64,000 nucleotides of DNA, taken from contig VZRZ01001244.1 in the NCBI GenBank assembly GCA_013398175.1, positions 2,264,881 through 2,328,880 of the forward strand, read 5' to 3'. A program made the position numbers and the translations under genes. The notes beneath the pieces were generated by a model. That model saw only the letters and a program-made list of their open reading frames with translations. It was not told the origin of the DNA and ran no database searches. The stretch's first letter is position 1; each line of letters opens with the position of its first letter. This stretch comes from Climacteris rufus. Lineage: Eukaryota; Chordata; Aves; Passeriformes; Climacteridae. This document shows positions 1 through 11,700 of the stretch, one piece after another.

Positions 1-3000
1 GGTCAAAGGAAAAATCCATCAAACATCTCCGTCCAGGAGAAAGGAATGCAAACAATAGAACACAGTTAGAAAAACATGGCTATGTTTACAGAAAGTGCGT
101 GAGAAACTGTTACAGAAAAATGAAAACATCGAAAAACTGCAAAACTCAGGGCAACACAAGATCATGGAGTCCAACCTTTGACTGATCACCACCTTGTCAA
201 CTAAACCACAGAACTTCGTGTCATGTCCAGTAATTTCTTCATCCTGAGCAGTCTATTTAAATTCAACCTAATTTTTAATTATTATACTAAGACAGCACAA
301 ACACCAGAAGAAATATGGGATTTTGCAGGTATATGGACCTTTGTTCATGAAAATATTTTCAAGTTTCTCTGAATGTTTAAGAAATCTGCTTTTGAAAATA
401 TAAACCTACATAATCTTTGAATTTCTGTCATACAACTCAAAGTCCTGAACAAAATGTGGGTGCTGTTTGAACAACTTAATTCTCACAGATAGTGGGTATA
501 GAATGTTTAAGAGGTTCGTATCAATTGAAACAGATCTTGAGTATAAAAGGGCAGTATAAACTATGCCTGATAATACCTGGTCCAGACACATTATTAGTTA
601 TCTAGGTCTTCGAGCAGGGAACCTGAGTTCGGAATGATGAAATGACTTGGAAATACTCACCTCTTCAAAAACATAGACACTTAGTGAAGCTCTCCTTAGT
701 CCCAGTTTCAATTCCCAACCATCTTTCATCCTTCTTTCACTATATTGTGCATGAACTGTGTCAATGTTTCTCTCTCTTGCTTTTTACCTAAATACTGGAA
801 AGTAAAAGTAAGACATTTTTTTCTATAAACAGCAGCTTTCATGGTACAGCTTTTTATGATGTACCAAAAGAAAGATGATATTTGAGGGAGTATTTCAAAT
901 TTGCTGTCAGAATATTTCCAGAACTTCAAATCTTTTGAGGTTTATCCATGACAAAATCTAAATTTTCTGGCTCATATTGGGGAAAAAAAAGGGCAAAAAC
1001 TGGCCTCACTGACTTTATGGGGAAAAATCATCCATACCTGAGCTCACCCCCAGTGAGCTGACAAGCCATTAAGAGGAAGGGGTTCAAAGCTCAGGACGAA
1101 AACCATACCTCAGTCTAGGCTGAAAAGACATCACTCCTTCCTTCCTTCTGCCCCCATTTCTATCATTATTTAAGGAAAGCCTAAGCCTCTGCAGGCTCTT
1201 CTCCCTGAGTTTGATGGAAAATTGTTGCAGTAGCCCAATATGGAGATAGACATGTGATTTGTCCACAGACAGACATTTCCTGACACTATTAACATTGATA
1301 ACAATCTTTAACAGAGCCATCTGACTGTGTGTTATCTCGGCATTTTAAATAGTTTTCTTTTAAGCTCAAACTGCTATTGCCTCCCAACTAATAACACTTT
1401 TTCTATATTTGTCTAGAAATTGAAATAGCTTCTTTTTGTGCTGTTATTTATTTCTGTCAGGCCTTGGCACCCCGACCAAAATTATTTCTGCTGACAAATT
1501 ATACAAGTATTTTGTATAAGCACTTTGTAAAGGGAGGTTGGCATAACTTTGCCAATTTAGGCTTGAGGTTGTTTGTGGATCTGTGTTTTTAAATAAGAGA
1601 AGTATGTTTTCATTCTGGCTGTCCAAGGTCCATCCAAAATTAAGAAATTAAATGAGTCTAGTGTTTTGCAATCTTTTACCTCTTTATAGGAAGGTAAGTG
1701 TAGCAAAAAAAGGACCCCAAGCAGTGTAGAGGCAGCTATTTGCACATGGGCTAGTTCATGGAATGACTGTACTGATGCTTTGATCTGTTTCTGTCATGTA
1801 CTCCGGCCTAATGCCCCTTAAGGAGTGGACTAAGTGGACTTAGAGAAGACCACGTTGTGGTGGTGTTCTCAGAGGTCAGAGAAATAAAGATTGATACAGG
1901 ACCAAATTAATGACACTGAAATAAGCAAGCTGAAGTTCTGCACAGGACCAGAAAGGCTGCTAGAAGAGACTCCTCAAGGAATCTTCAGTACGGTTGTCTA
2001 TGTGGAACTAGTGCCACCTGTAAGTATTGGTTGAACCATATTTAGAGTGGATATCTTCCTTTAATGGTGCCTCCCTGATGTGTAGAAATACATAATTTGC
2101 AATTAAATGTTTTTGTCATTTGTGATACTCTATTCTAGGACTTTTCCCCTATTCAGCAATGTAACATCCATTTTGGAGAACATATCTAAAACAGAAAACC
2201 ATAATATCTTTTTGTGTTCATTGTTGAAAACAGACATGTTTTGGAATTTTTTGTTTATACTATGTATTTCAAATGTCCTTTCTAAGAGTCGTGTTACAAC
2301 TGATGCCAAATTTCCTTTAATTGTTTTTTTGGTGGGCAAAACTGCCTTGCACTCCACCTAATTTTTTGTTCTTTTCTCTTTTTTTAATTCTTTTTTCTTT
2401 TTTTTTTTTAAAATGATGAAAGCTACCTAAAAAAGAACAATGGTCCCCAAAAGCAGTTTTGTACTTACATTGTCAATTGTGGCAAATCTTAGGAAATGGC
2501 AACCTCTTCACCTTGTTGTTTAAATTGAAAGAAAATGCCCTGTGTTTCTCCTTCTGTTGAGAGCTGTGTCTGCATTTGTGTGCATTTACACAGCTGGAGT
2601 GAGATAGGTATTAGAATATACAGCATGATATATATTTGGATGCAGTTTATTTAGGAATACTGGTGGAGGAAGAAGTTGTAGATATCCAGTGAAGCTAAAA
2701 CACATTTGTTTATTTAATTATTAAATAAACTCCTGGGCTACATCTCAACCTTGAGTTACTTAGCACGTGTTGACTGAGTTGGTGAAAATTCATCTCTCTG
2801 CCTCTCTACACTTTCTAGTTACAAAACACATAAAACATGTAGCAACATGTCTAGTATGTTACAATGATGAAACCATCTTTTCATCACTGTTGGGATGCAA
2901 GGAAAGTATTATCATCTCTTATCAGGTCTACTTTATACTCTAAGCCCTTTTATATCCTGTGTTCTGTGGTCCCACACAAAGAAGCACAGTGGAGGCAAAA

Positions 3001-4353
3001 TGTTGATCTCCATGTGCCCATGGCTTATCCATGACTTTCCTAAATGCCACATTTCTCCATCTCTCTGAGCTTCAGAAACCTTTAGACCACATGCACCTTT
3101 CTCTTCTCTGAGTCATTTTTCCACTTCTCCTTGTCCAGATTGAAGAATCTGAACCTTTTCTTCCCAAAAGGTACATCTAAATGTACAGAAGACACATCTA
3201 AATGTATTTCCAGCTTTACCACCTGTTTCAAATGCTGTACCAAGGAGATATCTTTTACAATTTTAATTTTCTTTCTAAATATTGTTATGAAATGCATTGT
3301 TTCCTGTTCTCTCTCTCTCTCTCTCTCTTAATCTTAACCGCAGACTGGTAGCAAGAATTAATTTTCTATAGTGCAAAACAAGATCTAATGCATCAACAGA
3401 ACAAACATATGCCTGCTATCATCATGCACATCAACTCAATTTACCAAGCTAGCCATGAACAGACTACATAGCATAGTCAAGCTTTAAAAGCAATTAGTAT
3501 TGAATTGCAAATTTTTCATTGGGTTATCACTTAGAATTAATATATAAAAATATGTTTTCTCTTAAGGTAAAGAGTACAAACTTTTTTAGAAGTGGAAAGA
3601 GCCTTAGAAACCAATTTTAAGGTTTGTAACCTTTGTAAGAAAACATTGAGTTAGTAATGAGCATAAGACTGAGAAGGGAAATGTATCGATAAGCTGCTTC
3701 TTCTACTTCCTACTTATGCAACAGGAATGGCCATTATGCAGTTCATAAAAGGATTCTGAAACTTATTAACATAATTAGGGGTACAGTGCTGGGCCAAGCT
3801 TTGTTAGCTCCACTAGTGCCACCACAGCAAATTCCGTTTGATTTTTACCAGAAGAGATTCTTAGTAATGCAATGCCAAGTACAAATGGAAAATACATTTT
3901 CCCTCATTTTAAACAAATAAATCATTCCAAATATTTTGATGGTGTCATGACAAAAGCAGCTACAGTCTAAAACTTTGCATTTAAATAGTCTTAATGAAGG
4001 AAAGTGCCTTTTACAGATGGGGTGTTGCAAAATTTTAAAGAAAAAAGTCTTTGTAAGAATCTACTAAGAATTTAATGATAGACTGGATAGATCCACCCTT
4101 TTTGTGAGATGAAGGGACAAGGGCTACTGTCCTTTTCCTCAGGCTATCTGGTTTCTACTAAGGGACAAGGTAATTGCAAGCAGCAGAATCTTAGCAGCAA
4201 GTTGAAAGCTGTACTGACTTGTTAGAGCCCTCAGTAGTTGCTATGTATCTAGCTTTTCTTCTTGTGAAATGAATAGGCTCATTTACATCAGAAAATGCTG
4301 TTAAAATATCACAAAATGTGAGTTCACTTATAAAATTAATTTATTTGGTTAAA
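1..4353. other. Unassigned AT-rich noncoding DNA
   Basis: No gene, transposon or RNA gene is recognised here. The open frames are below about 105 codons, lie on both strands and match no family I know. The only structured parts are a T-rich run at about 2363-2412 and the TC tract listed separately. The stretch could be intergenic or intronic; nothing in it decides. Confidence 0.6.
3308..3328. repeat. (TC)n microsatellite
   Basis: Ten uninterrupted TC dinucleotides. It is a simple polypyrimidine tract of the kind that varies in length between individuals. It gives a Ser-Leu run at the end of a chance open frame, which should not be taken for protein. Confidence 0.95.
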
Positions 4354-4804
4354 TTAGACAAAATGGACAAGCACAGGTTTGTAGATAAAGTGATGCTGAA
4401 AAAATTCTGTCACATCTACCATGAATGCATTGGCCTCATCCTCAGGGTTCAGTGGCCTTTTGCATTTCCAGAAGGCCTTTGTATATCTCCTGAAGTGGAT
4501 GAATCCATCACCAGCAGTCAAGAAAAAATCTGCCAATGGAGTCTGCAGATGGTAGTGTTTGTCTTCAGGGGCAGAAACTTTTCCACACAATGTACTGCAT
4601 GCTGGTTCCTAGGCAGACTCTGTTTTGTGTGATGCCAGGAAACCTGTGACTTGTGTCACCCACACCTTCCAGAAGTACCTGTATGGCGTCAGCAATCACA
4701 TCAGTATCCAGGCTCCAGCACTGATAAAGTAAGGCAGGCAATATGTGGGTTTGTTTAAACCTGACTCCAGGGTCACCTAATGTGGTGTACTCAAAGCTAA
4801 GTTT
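4354..4804 (-). pseudogene. Possible degraded coding sequence, family not recognised
   Basis: Read on the minus strand, positions 4804 down to 4568 are open for 79 codons. The segment includes the stretch SLDTDVIADAIQVLLEGVG, which has the mixed polar and hydrophobic look of real protein. A second frame is open from 4608 down to 4354 and includes LADFFLTAGDGFIHF and NPEDEANAF. The two frames overlap near 4568-4608, so one frameshift would join them. The stop codons bounding the two frames would be disabling changes. The local GC content is higher than in the flanks. There are no splice signals that I would trust, so a processed copy is possible. Against this, the plus strand is also open for 104 codons (4318-4632), which may reflect base composition alone. 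I cannot name a parent gene. Confidence 0.3.
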
Positions 4805-5202
4805 TCACTGATCTTGATTCAGTCACTAGAATTATGTTCATTATTTGCCTGCTGTTAAATTAAGCTCTTCTTACTTATTTCAAGTGTTTGAGATTAGCAG
4901 AAAAGGAATTTTGAATCTTCTGATAGGATCAAAGGTTGTGAAACTATTTTCTGAAAACTCAGACTGCTCTACATTAATTAAATCTTCCTTCTTATGTCAG
5001 CCATGCTTTACTAGACAATTAGTCATTAACCTCCCTCTTTAGTTTTCTTTCATAATGTGAAGAAAACCCTTCAGCCTCAAATGCAAAAGCACATTTCTTC
5101 TTAACACAATGATGGAAGGATCTTACTGTTTTTCTCAGTTGTGGCATAAAGAATGGCAATTTTGTATCTCTCTTGTGTACTTAGATCTGCTAATTATTAA
5201 AT
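4805..5202. other. Unassigned AT-rich spacer
   Basis: Noncoding sequence between the possible pseudogene and the first LTR. Nothing structured is seen. The last five bases (5198-5202, taaat) are the left copy of the LTR target duplication. Confidence 0.6.
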
Positions 5203-5757
5203 TGTTCTGATTTGGAAACAAACCAGTGGAGGAATTAACCCCACAGAAAAGTGTTGAGAGATTCCAAGTCAGAACTACAATTTAATAGGAGGAAATTAAA
5301 AGCAGTAATACAGAGAAACACCAGACTGAACTGAGAAGGCAACAATACAACCTGCTACCCTGTTTGGTCAGGGTAGTGATAGCAGTCCTAATCACATAGT
5401 GGTTGCAGTTCTGCTGGAGTGAGAGATGTGGTTGTGGAGCTCCTCTCCTTTGGAGACCAGAGGAGATGAGTGGAGATCTGTGATCGGTGGAGGTCCTTTT
5501 TATTTGGGTAGGATGTTCAGATCCTTCTTTTTGGGGCGGAGCATATCACAGTGCGAAGAAAGCTTATTGGTGGAGGTTGTTCAGTCTTTTCCTTAGAAGA
5601 TGTTATCAGGACTAAGTCCTTCAGCTGCCTCTTATCTAATGCCCAGTCTGCAATTTTGGAGGGTGTAGTCAGCTGTGTGAACGACCCATTGTTAGCGACT
5701 CATCAATAGTGATGGAGATGGTATTAGAATACATTCCTTTGGTTACAACCCAGAACA
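5203..5757 (-). mobile_element. Solo LTR of an endogenous retrovirus, family A copy 1
   Basis: A 555-bp LTR on the minus strand, bounded by TG...CA. Its ends form a 7-bp inverted repeat (TGTTCTG / CAGAACA). It is flanked by an exact 5-bp target duplication, taaat at 5198-5202 and 5758-5762. Read on the minus strand, the promoter signals come in the expected order: GC box (5533-5539), CCAAT box (5566-5570 on the plus strand as ATTGG), a TATA-like A/T run (about 5497-5505) and an ATTAAA polyadenylation signal (5281-5286). No internal retroviral sequence adjoins it, so this is a solo LTR left after recombination. The 5-bp duplication is typical of ERVL and class I elements. A diverged relative in the opposite orientation lies at 56192-56877. 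Confidence 0.92.
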
Positions 5758-8700
5758 TAAATGCTTTCCCATCACCAGTGGCTTTGTTTTCCTTTTTTCA
5801 CCTACTTATTTTAGCATAACTTAAATGTCTGATGGTGTCTCCAGCCGGTTTCATGCAAAGACTGTGTTCTTATATTTAGTGCTTTATGAAGACACTTGGG
5901 AGAGAAGCAGCCAATCTCCCTCTTTGCCCAACTCTGTGTCCTGAAATGCCTTTAATAACTCAGGGCACTGTTCACTTTGCATTCATTGGCACTTTGTTGC
6001 TCCAGGACTGCCAAGCAACTGTCTTAGGGGAAGGAGGATGTGCTCATTAAGGTTGAAGTTTCTATGGGAATACAGTGGCTTTACCAGGTACTGCCTGTGA
6101 ACTGACCTGTGATAGCTCTTCGCATGTGTGTTCATATAAATGATGAACGCTCACATTATTTAGTTTTGCATATTAACTGATACCTTAATAGAAATTCTCA
6201 TTATTCATGAAACAAGAATGCAAACATGAAGATTAGGTAAATGCATTCTTCCATTTGAGTGTTTTACTTTGTTTGACTGAGAACTACAAGATGAGACGGT
6301 TTTTTTCTCCCACAGACATAATTTGAGTTCTGGTTGTTTTCACACTGGATGGTTATCCAAGCATGAAAGGGGATGCTTTACTGTGCAGAAAGCCAGGGTA
6401 AAGTCCTCTGTGTCACTTGGATCCTGTGAGGATCCCACACCAGGACCAGGTAGAGCAGTAGCAGAGAAGAGTGAAGTGGCTTAGCCCAGAAAAGGCCACT
6501 AGTGTCCATCCATGGTTCTACCAATTGGATCGATTGCCTAACCCTTACCTACAGCCCTTGATATTATAGTGTCTGTTCCAGCTTATAAAAATCAGCAAGT
6601 CCTCAGAGAGCTTTTGGATTATAGGAAAAAATTATACAGCCCATTACAAGCTTTGCAAAAATAGTTCTAAAAATGTAACAACACGTTGTCTCCTGTCTTT
6701 GCTGAGGCAGTTTGATTGACTTAGGTTGTCATTTGCAGCTTCTGGCTTGCTGTTTGTACATGTGACATAATATGACAGAACAGTACATCTGAACACTGCA
6801 AGGTTTCTGCCTTTTACCTCACAACTCAGAATTACAGCTCACTCCTAACTTGCAGAAAAATTAACAGTGATCAGAGTGTAATTTAAATCTATCAATACCT
6901 GGGAATATTGTAGTGACTCTTTTGCTTCTGTGCTTTGTTCATATTGCTGCATTTGTGCCAAGACTGTAATTTTTCTCTTGTGCTGTTGTTTTTTGAAATC
7001 TCTCATACAGTGCTAAAAGAAGTATTTTGAAACAGTAATTGTTACCATTATTGTATAATAGCTGCATAGTAATTAGAGTTCAGGAGCAAGACTTGAACTT
7101 GATTATATAGTCTAAGACTGTGACTGTATTTCAAGTTGAGACCATCCTTTTAAAGTTATAAGTGACTTTCTAGTTTCTCCTGCATATACAGAGCCATGGT
7201 ACAGTCTATCATCTAAGGACACAGAAGAAAAAATGGTACTTTTTTACCTATTCCCATTCTTGTATCATTCACGTACAGGTGAATTACCACATCAAGATAT
7301 TCATTTCAATATATTGAAGTTTATTTTTGTCCTCATAGGATAATTTTAAGCAAGAAATAATTGGAGAAAATATTCAATTTGCCAGCACAGTTGATGCATT
7401 CATCAAGGAAATATGATTGCATTAAGATGCCTCCAACGGAACAACATTCTTGACTAACACATAATACACAGTGGAAGCAGCTGCTAGCAATTCTTGTCAA
7501 GCATTGAAAGATGGTATGTCAAACTGAAAAGAAAAAATCAATAAAAATTTCCAGTTCATATATGATTTTTCTTAGATTTCTTTTATAGTACATAGTACAA
7601 GAATTTTCCTCTCTCCTTTGCTCCATGTAATTTGGGCTTTGAAATATGTATTAAATGTCAGTAAATTAGAGGTAAGTTGTATAAAAGCATATGTTGGGAG
7701 ACGGCAGAGCAAATTCCAAAGCTCTTGCAACTCTTGCTGCAGCTTGCAGCAAGCTCTTACTGTAAGGTTGTCTGCTGACAGCAGGACAACACCATGGAAT
7801 CCCACTCACTTATCCCAGGTCACCTGATACAGTACTTGGGGGGGTTTGAGGAGATCAGTTGATGTCCCTTAGAAACAGAATTCAGGGTCCACAATGCATT
7901 GTGCTGATTTACTCAGATTTCAGGAAAATTCTTTGTGTGACATTAAAACTTCCTAGAAGGTTAAAGTTGTGGAGGGGAAGGAAGGCAGAGAGGAAGAGTT
8001 TTAATATCGGGAATGGTGTGAATACTTAACACTTCCCTCAAGGCCCCCTGACCTGCAGAGGTTTTTGAGACAGATTGCCCAAATCCTGCTTCTTCTGGAA
8101 GGCCACTGAGTCAGCTGTGAAGCTCCATGCTCTTCCTTGTGGTCAGGCTCTCCAGGGGCATCAACAGCTCCCACCTGTGCATTACTGGGCCATGAAGAGC
8201 TAATAGAATCCACCTTAGTGTATTTATTTCTGCTCTACAATACAAAACTATGCACAAGGAAGGTCAAATCCTTGTTTAGCTACAACTACTTGAGATTTAA
8301 AGCAAACCCTGATTTTTCATGTGGATGAATGGATAGAGCTTGATCCACATGGTTTAATTTGGCCCAGAAGAGAAGGTACTTACTTGATTCTATGTTTTAG
8401 CCCAATTATTGTTTCTTCCACAAGGCTTGTAGGGAATATAGAAGAATGAAAATAGAAGTGAACACGTATTAGGCAGGTCCTTGGAGTTTTATTTGCTTTC
8501 ATTTCAGGATTTGCAGAGGCCAACTTGTGTTGTTGGTAATCCCTTAATATGGTTGCCTTTGCTGGTCTTAAATTGAGGACTCAATAGTGATAGCACTCTA
8601 GGCTGTGAAAGATCAATACACACGGGTCTTTTTCAGTGCCCTTCATTACTTTTTGTGATTTATTTCTCTCTTGGCTAGCATATGCCTAAGCCTCTTGGAT

Positions 8701-11700
8701 TGAGTTTCCTGCATGCCTACCTTGGCAACGAAATAATTGAAAACTTTGCTAAAGGAAGAAAAATAAAACTTGCAAATATGTTATCTACAAGAGTCATCTT
8801 GGTTTATAACTCTTCAGAGCTGCAGCAAACTTCTTTGGAACAAATAATTTTACATTGTTTAAAATATTATGGAAATTAAAATTTTCAACCTTCCTGAAGA
8901 AAACTTTACTCGGGAACATTCCTAGGTCTCTTTCTGACATACTATCAAGAATGACATGACAAAAACTGGTAGCTGACCAGTAATGGTTGCTATAAAATCA
9001 CAGCTATGTAGAGCAAGATGTTTCAGGGTAGAATAAGGCGCTTGTGGTCTACTAGTAGTGTCTGAAATGAAATATACCTGTGGAGAGTTGGGATCCCATC
9101 CCTTCTGGGAAAATAAATCATAACACTACATTTGGTAGAACTGAATATTCCAGACTGGAACTGGTCAGAGTAGTATAAATGTTAGTGAAAATTATAACTT
9201 CTAATTATAATTTATTATGACTACACAGTGTAGTGATAATAACATTTACAGTGGGAGCCAACTCTCGTCTTAACTTGGCACTACGCAGAGCAATGCCAGC
9301 CCACTCTTCAAAATAGATTTTTAATTTAATTAAACAAGCTATTTATGTTAGTGTTTCCTGCTTTAAACTGTTTGAAATAACAGCCTGTTTATTTTGACAA
9401 AGATGATGACAACAGATATGTACCTGTTGAGAAAAGCTACAGCTTTTTTTTTTTTTTGCTGAATTCTTGAGGGAGAGAGACAGATGGCATTCATACAGAT
9501 CCCTCTTAAAAATGTGTGGGTCTTGTATAGACCTCAGTAGGCACAGAAACCAGGGTAAAGATGAACTGTCTGGTAGATGAGGAGGGGCTTGGGCACTATC
9601 AGCTTCCCAAGGTTAAAGGCACTGGAGCCTGCTCCATTTGCAGAGGCAGAGAAAACTCATCTCCTCATCCAAATTGGCAGCTGCTGAGTTTCTCTTCCCC
9701 TGTCCCAGTAAATGATCCTGCTCTGATGTCAGTTACATTTCTCTCCAGTTTTAGCAACTTGTTTAAATAAAAAAAATGCTATAAAGAACTGTTGACACCT
9801 CAGGGATATCTCTGGAAAACTTGGTGTTTTGAAACAATTTTGCAGATGCCATATTAGAAAGGCTTTGGCCTTCTTCACATGATTTCTGCATTATTTACAA
9901 GAGATGCTTGCACAGAAACATGATCATGTTTCAGAATGTCATATTTTTCCACCTGCTTATTTCTTGTTTGAAATCTGCACTTTCCAGCTGACTCCACAGC
10001 CATTATGTGAATGACTCTGCTGTGTTACCTCTCTAATGTGTTCATGATATCTTTCCTAAATATATTTTTGAATACGCATTCCTGTCAGATGCAGGGCTAT
10101 AATTTTTATTTATCATGGTAAGTATATTAGTACAATATTAGTATGGCTACAGTTGTATCAGTGTGAAGTATGTCTCTGTCTATAGAGCAATGAAATATAC
10201 TGTTAAAATAACAACTTTAGCACCACCAAACTATAGTCTTTGAACAATATTGGTTTGGTTGATGAGACAGTACTGCAAAGAGGCTCAAATTGCCAGGATG
10301 ATGGAGATTGCACAGATTTTTTCTTCCCAAGATTGAAAGAAATTTTTTCAGATAACTTTCCTCTTCTTTTCCATGACTGTAAGAAAATGGCAGTTTTTCA
10401 GCAGGAAGACCATTTCCCACGTGGTTTAAGCATGAGCACAGGAACAGGGGTCACAGAATGGAGCACAGGAGAGGAGGCAGCAGGGCAGTGCTCACCCAAA
10501 CCAGTGATACACTCGGGGGAATGATTCATCTCCTCCCCAGCATCCAGTCCTGCCCTACCCTGGGCCCTGTCTCATGCCTGCTTAAGCCATCGTGGCTGAG
10601 CTGCAAGAGGATCAGAAAACTCACTGGGCTGGGCAACGACTGCCTTCTGCCTCCAGCATTAATTTGCAGCCACCTTGGTTTCTTAATGCAGTGCAGAAGG
10701 CACTGGTGCACTGGAGAGATGAGGACTGTTCTGGCAGCACTGGTGGCTCAACCTGCACCTCTAGCTATGGCCCAGGGCATCAGCTGGCAGGCCCTCAGTG
10801 AAGGAAGACACTCTGGTTCTGTCAAAGGAATTTCTGAAATTTCAGACAATGTAGTGTATTTTCATCTGTAGTCCACTCTGTCTTTACAGAGGTAGATGTC
10901 TGGTCACAGAGGTGCATAACTCCCAATTGTCATTACAGGAAGAAAAGAAAATGTATGATTAGGGTTTGTCTTTTAGGAAAACAGATAAACCACAGACAAA
11001 CAAAAGAAAATATGAGTTTCCCATAAAAGCAACTTGCATGACTTTCCAGTGGCTTGGGTAGTCAGCACACGTGAGCTCTTTGTATAGGCTTCAGCATAGC
11101 AGAATGAACAGGAGGCACCATGCGCTTGGAACTGTCAAAGCTTTAACAGTAATGTATTTTACCAGCACTTAGAACAACAAGTTGGGCTCCTACTACATAC
11201 ACCAGGAAAAAATGAAATAATGAATGAAAAATTTATAAAGTTGTTTCTTTGGGGTTTTTTAAAAGAAATATTATGTCATACCTCACATTCTGATCTGCAC
11301 CCTGTTTTTTTCAGCTGAGAGTAAGAAAACAAGATTGATTCTGTGAAGTTTTTTGAGTTGATTGTTCAATCTGCAGCAGGGTTTTTTCCCAGCAGCTATC
11401 AATCCTCAAAACTGTGTGCAAAGCAGAAAGAAGTGTTTTAGTGTAGACTCCTTTCTACTTCTAAATAAAAAATTGTATAAACTTCCCCTCTCTAAGTTCA
11501 ACCCTTCTTCTCTGTATGCTTTTTACCAGGTTTTGTGAATGAAAACTGTTCATTGAAAAGGACTGCAGTTTTTTCTAGCCCTTGGGACTGTAACCAAATG
11601 TAAATAAAGAGGAGATAGTAGTTTGCAAACGTTTCTCCTGAATTAAAAATAAACAATTTGGACCCTCCTCTAGAATGTTGCTTATGTCACTGTTGGTTCG

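Noticed and set aside
3131..3331. Plus-strand open frame ending in a Ser-Leu repeat
   Set aside because: The repeat is the translated (TC)n microsatellite; the rest is AT-rich and unrecognised.
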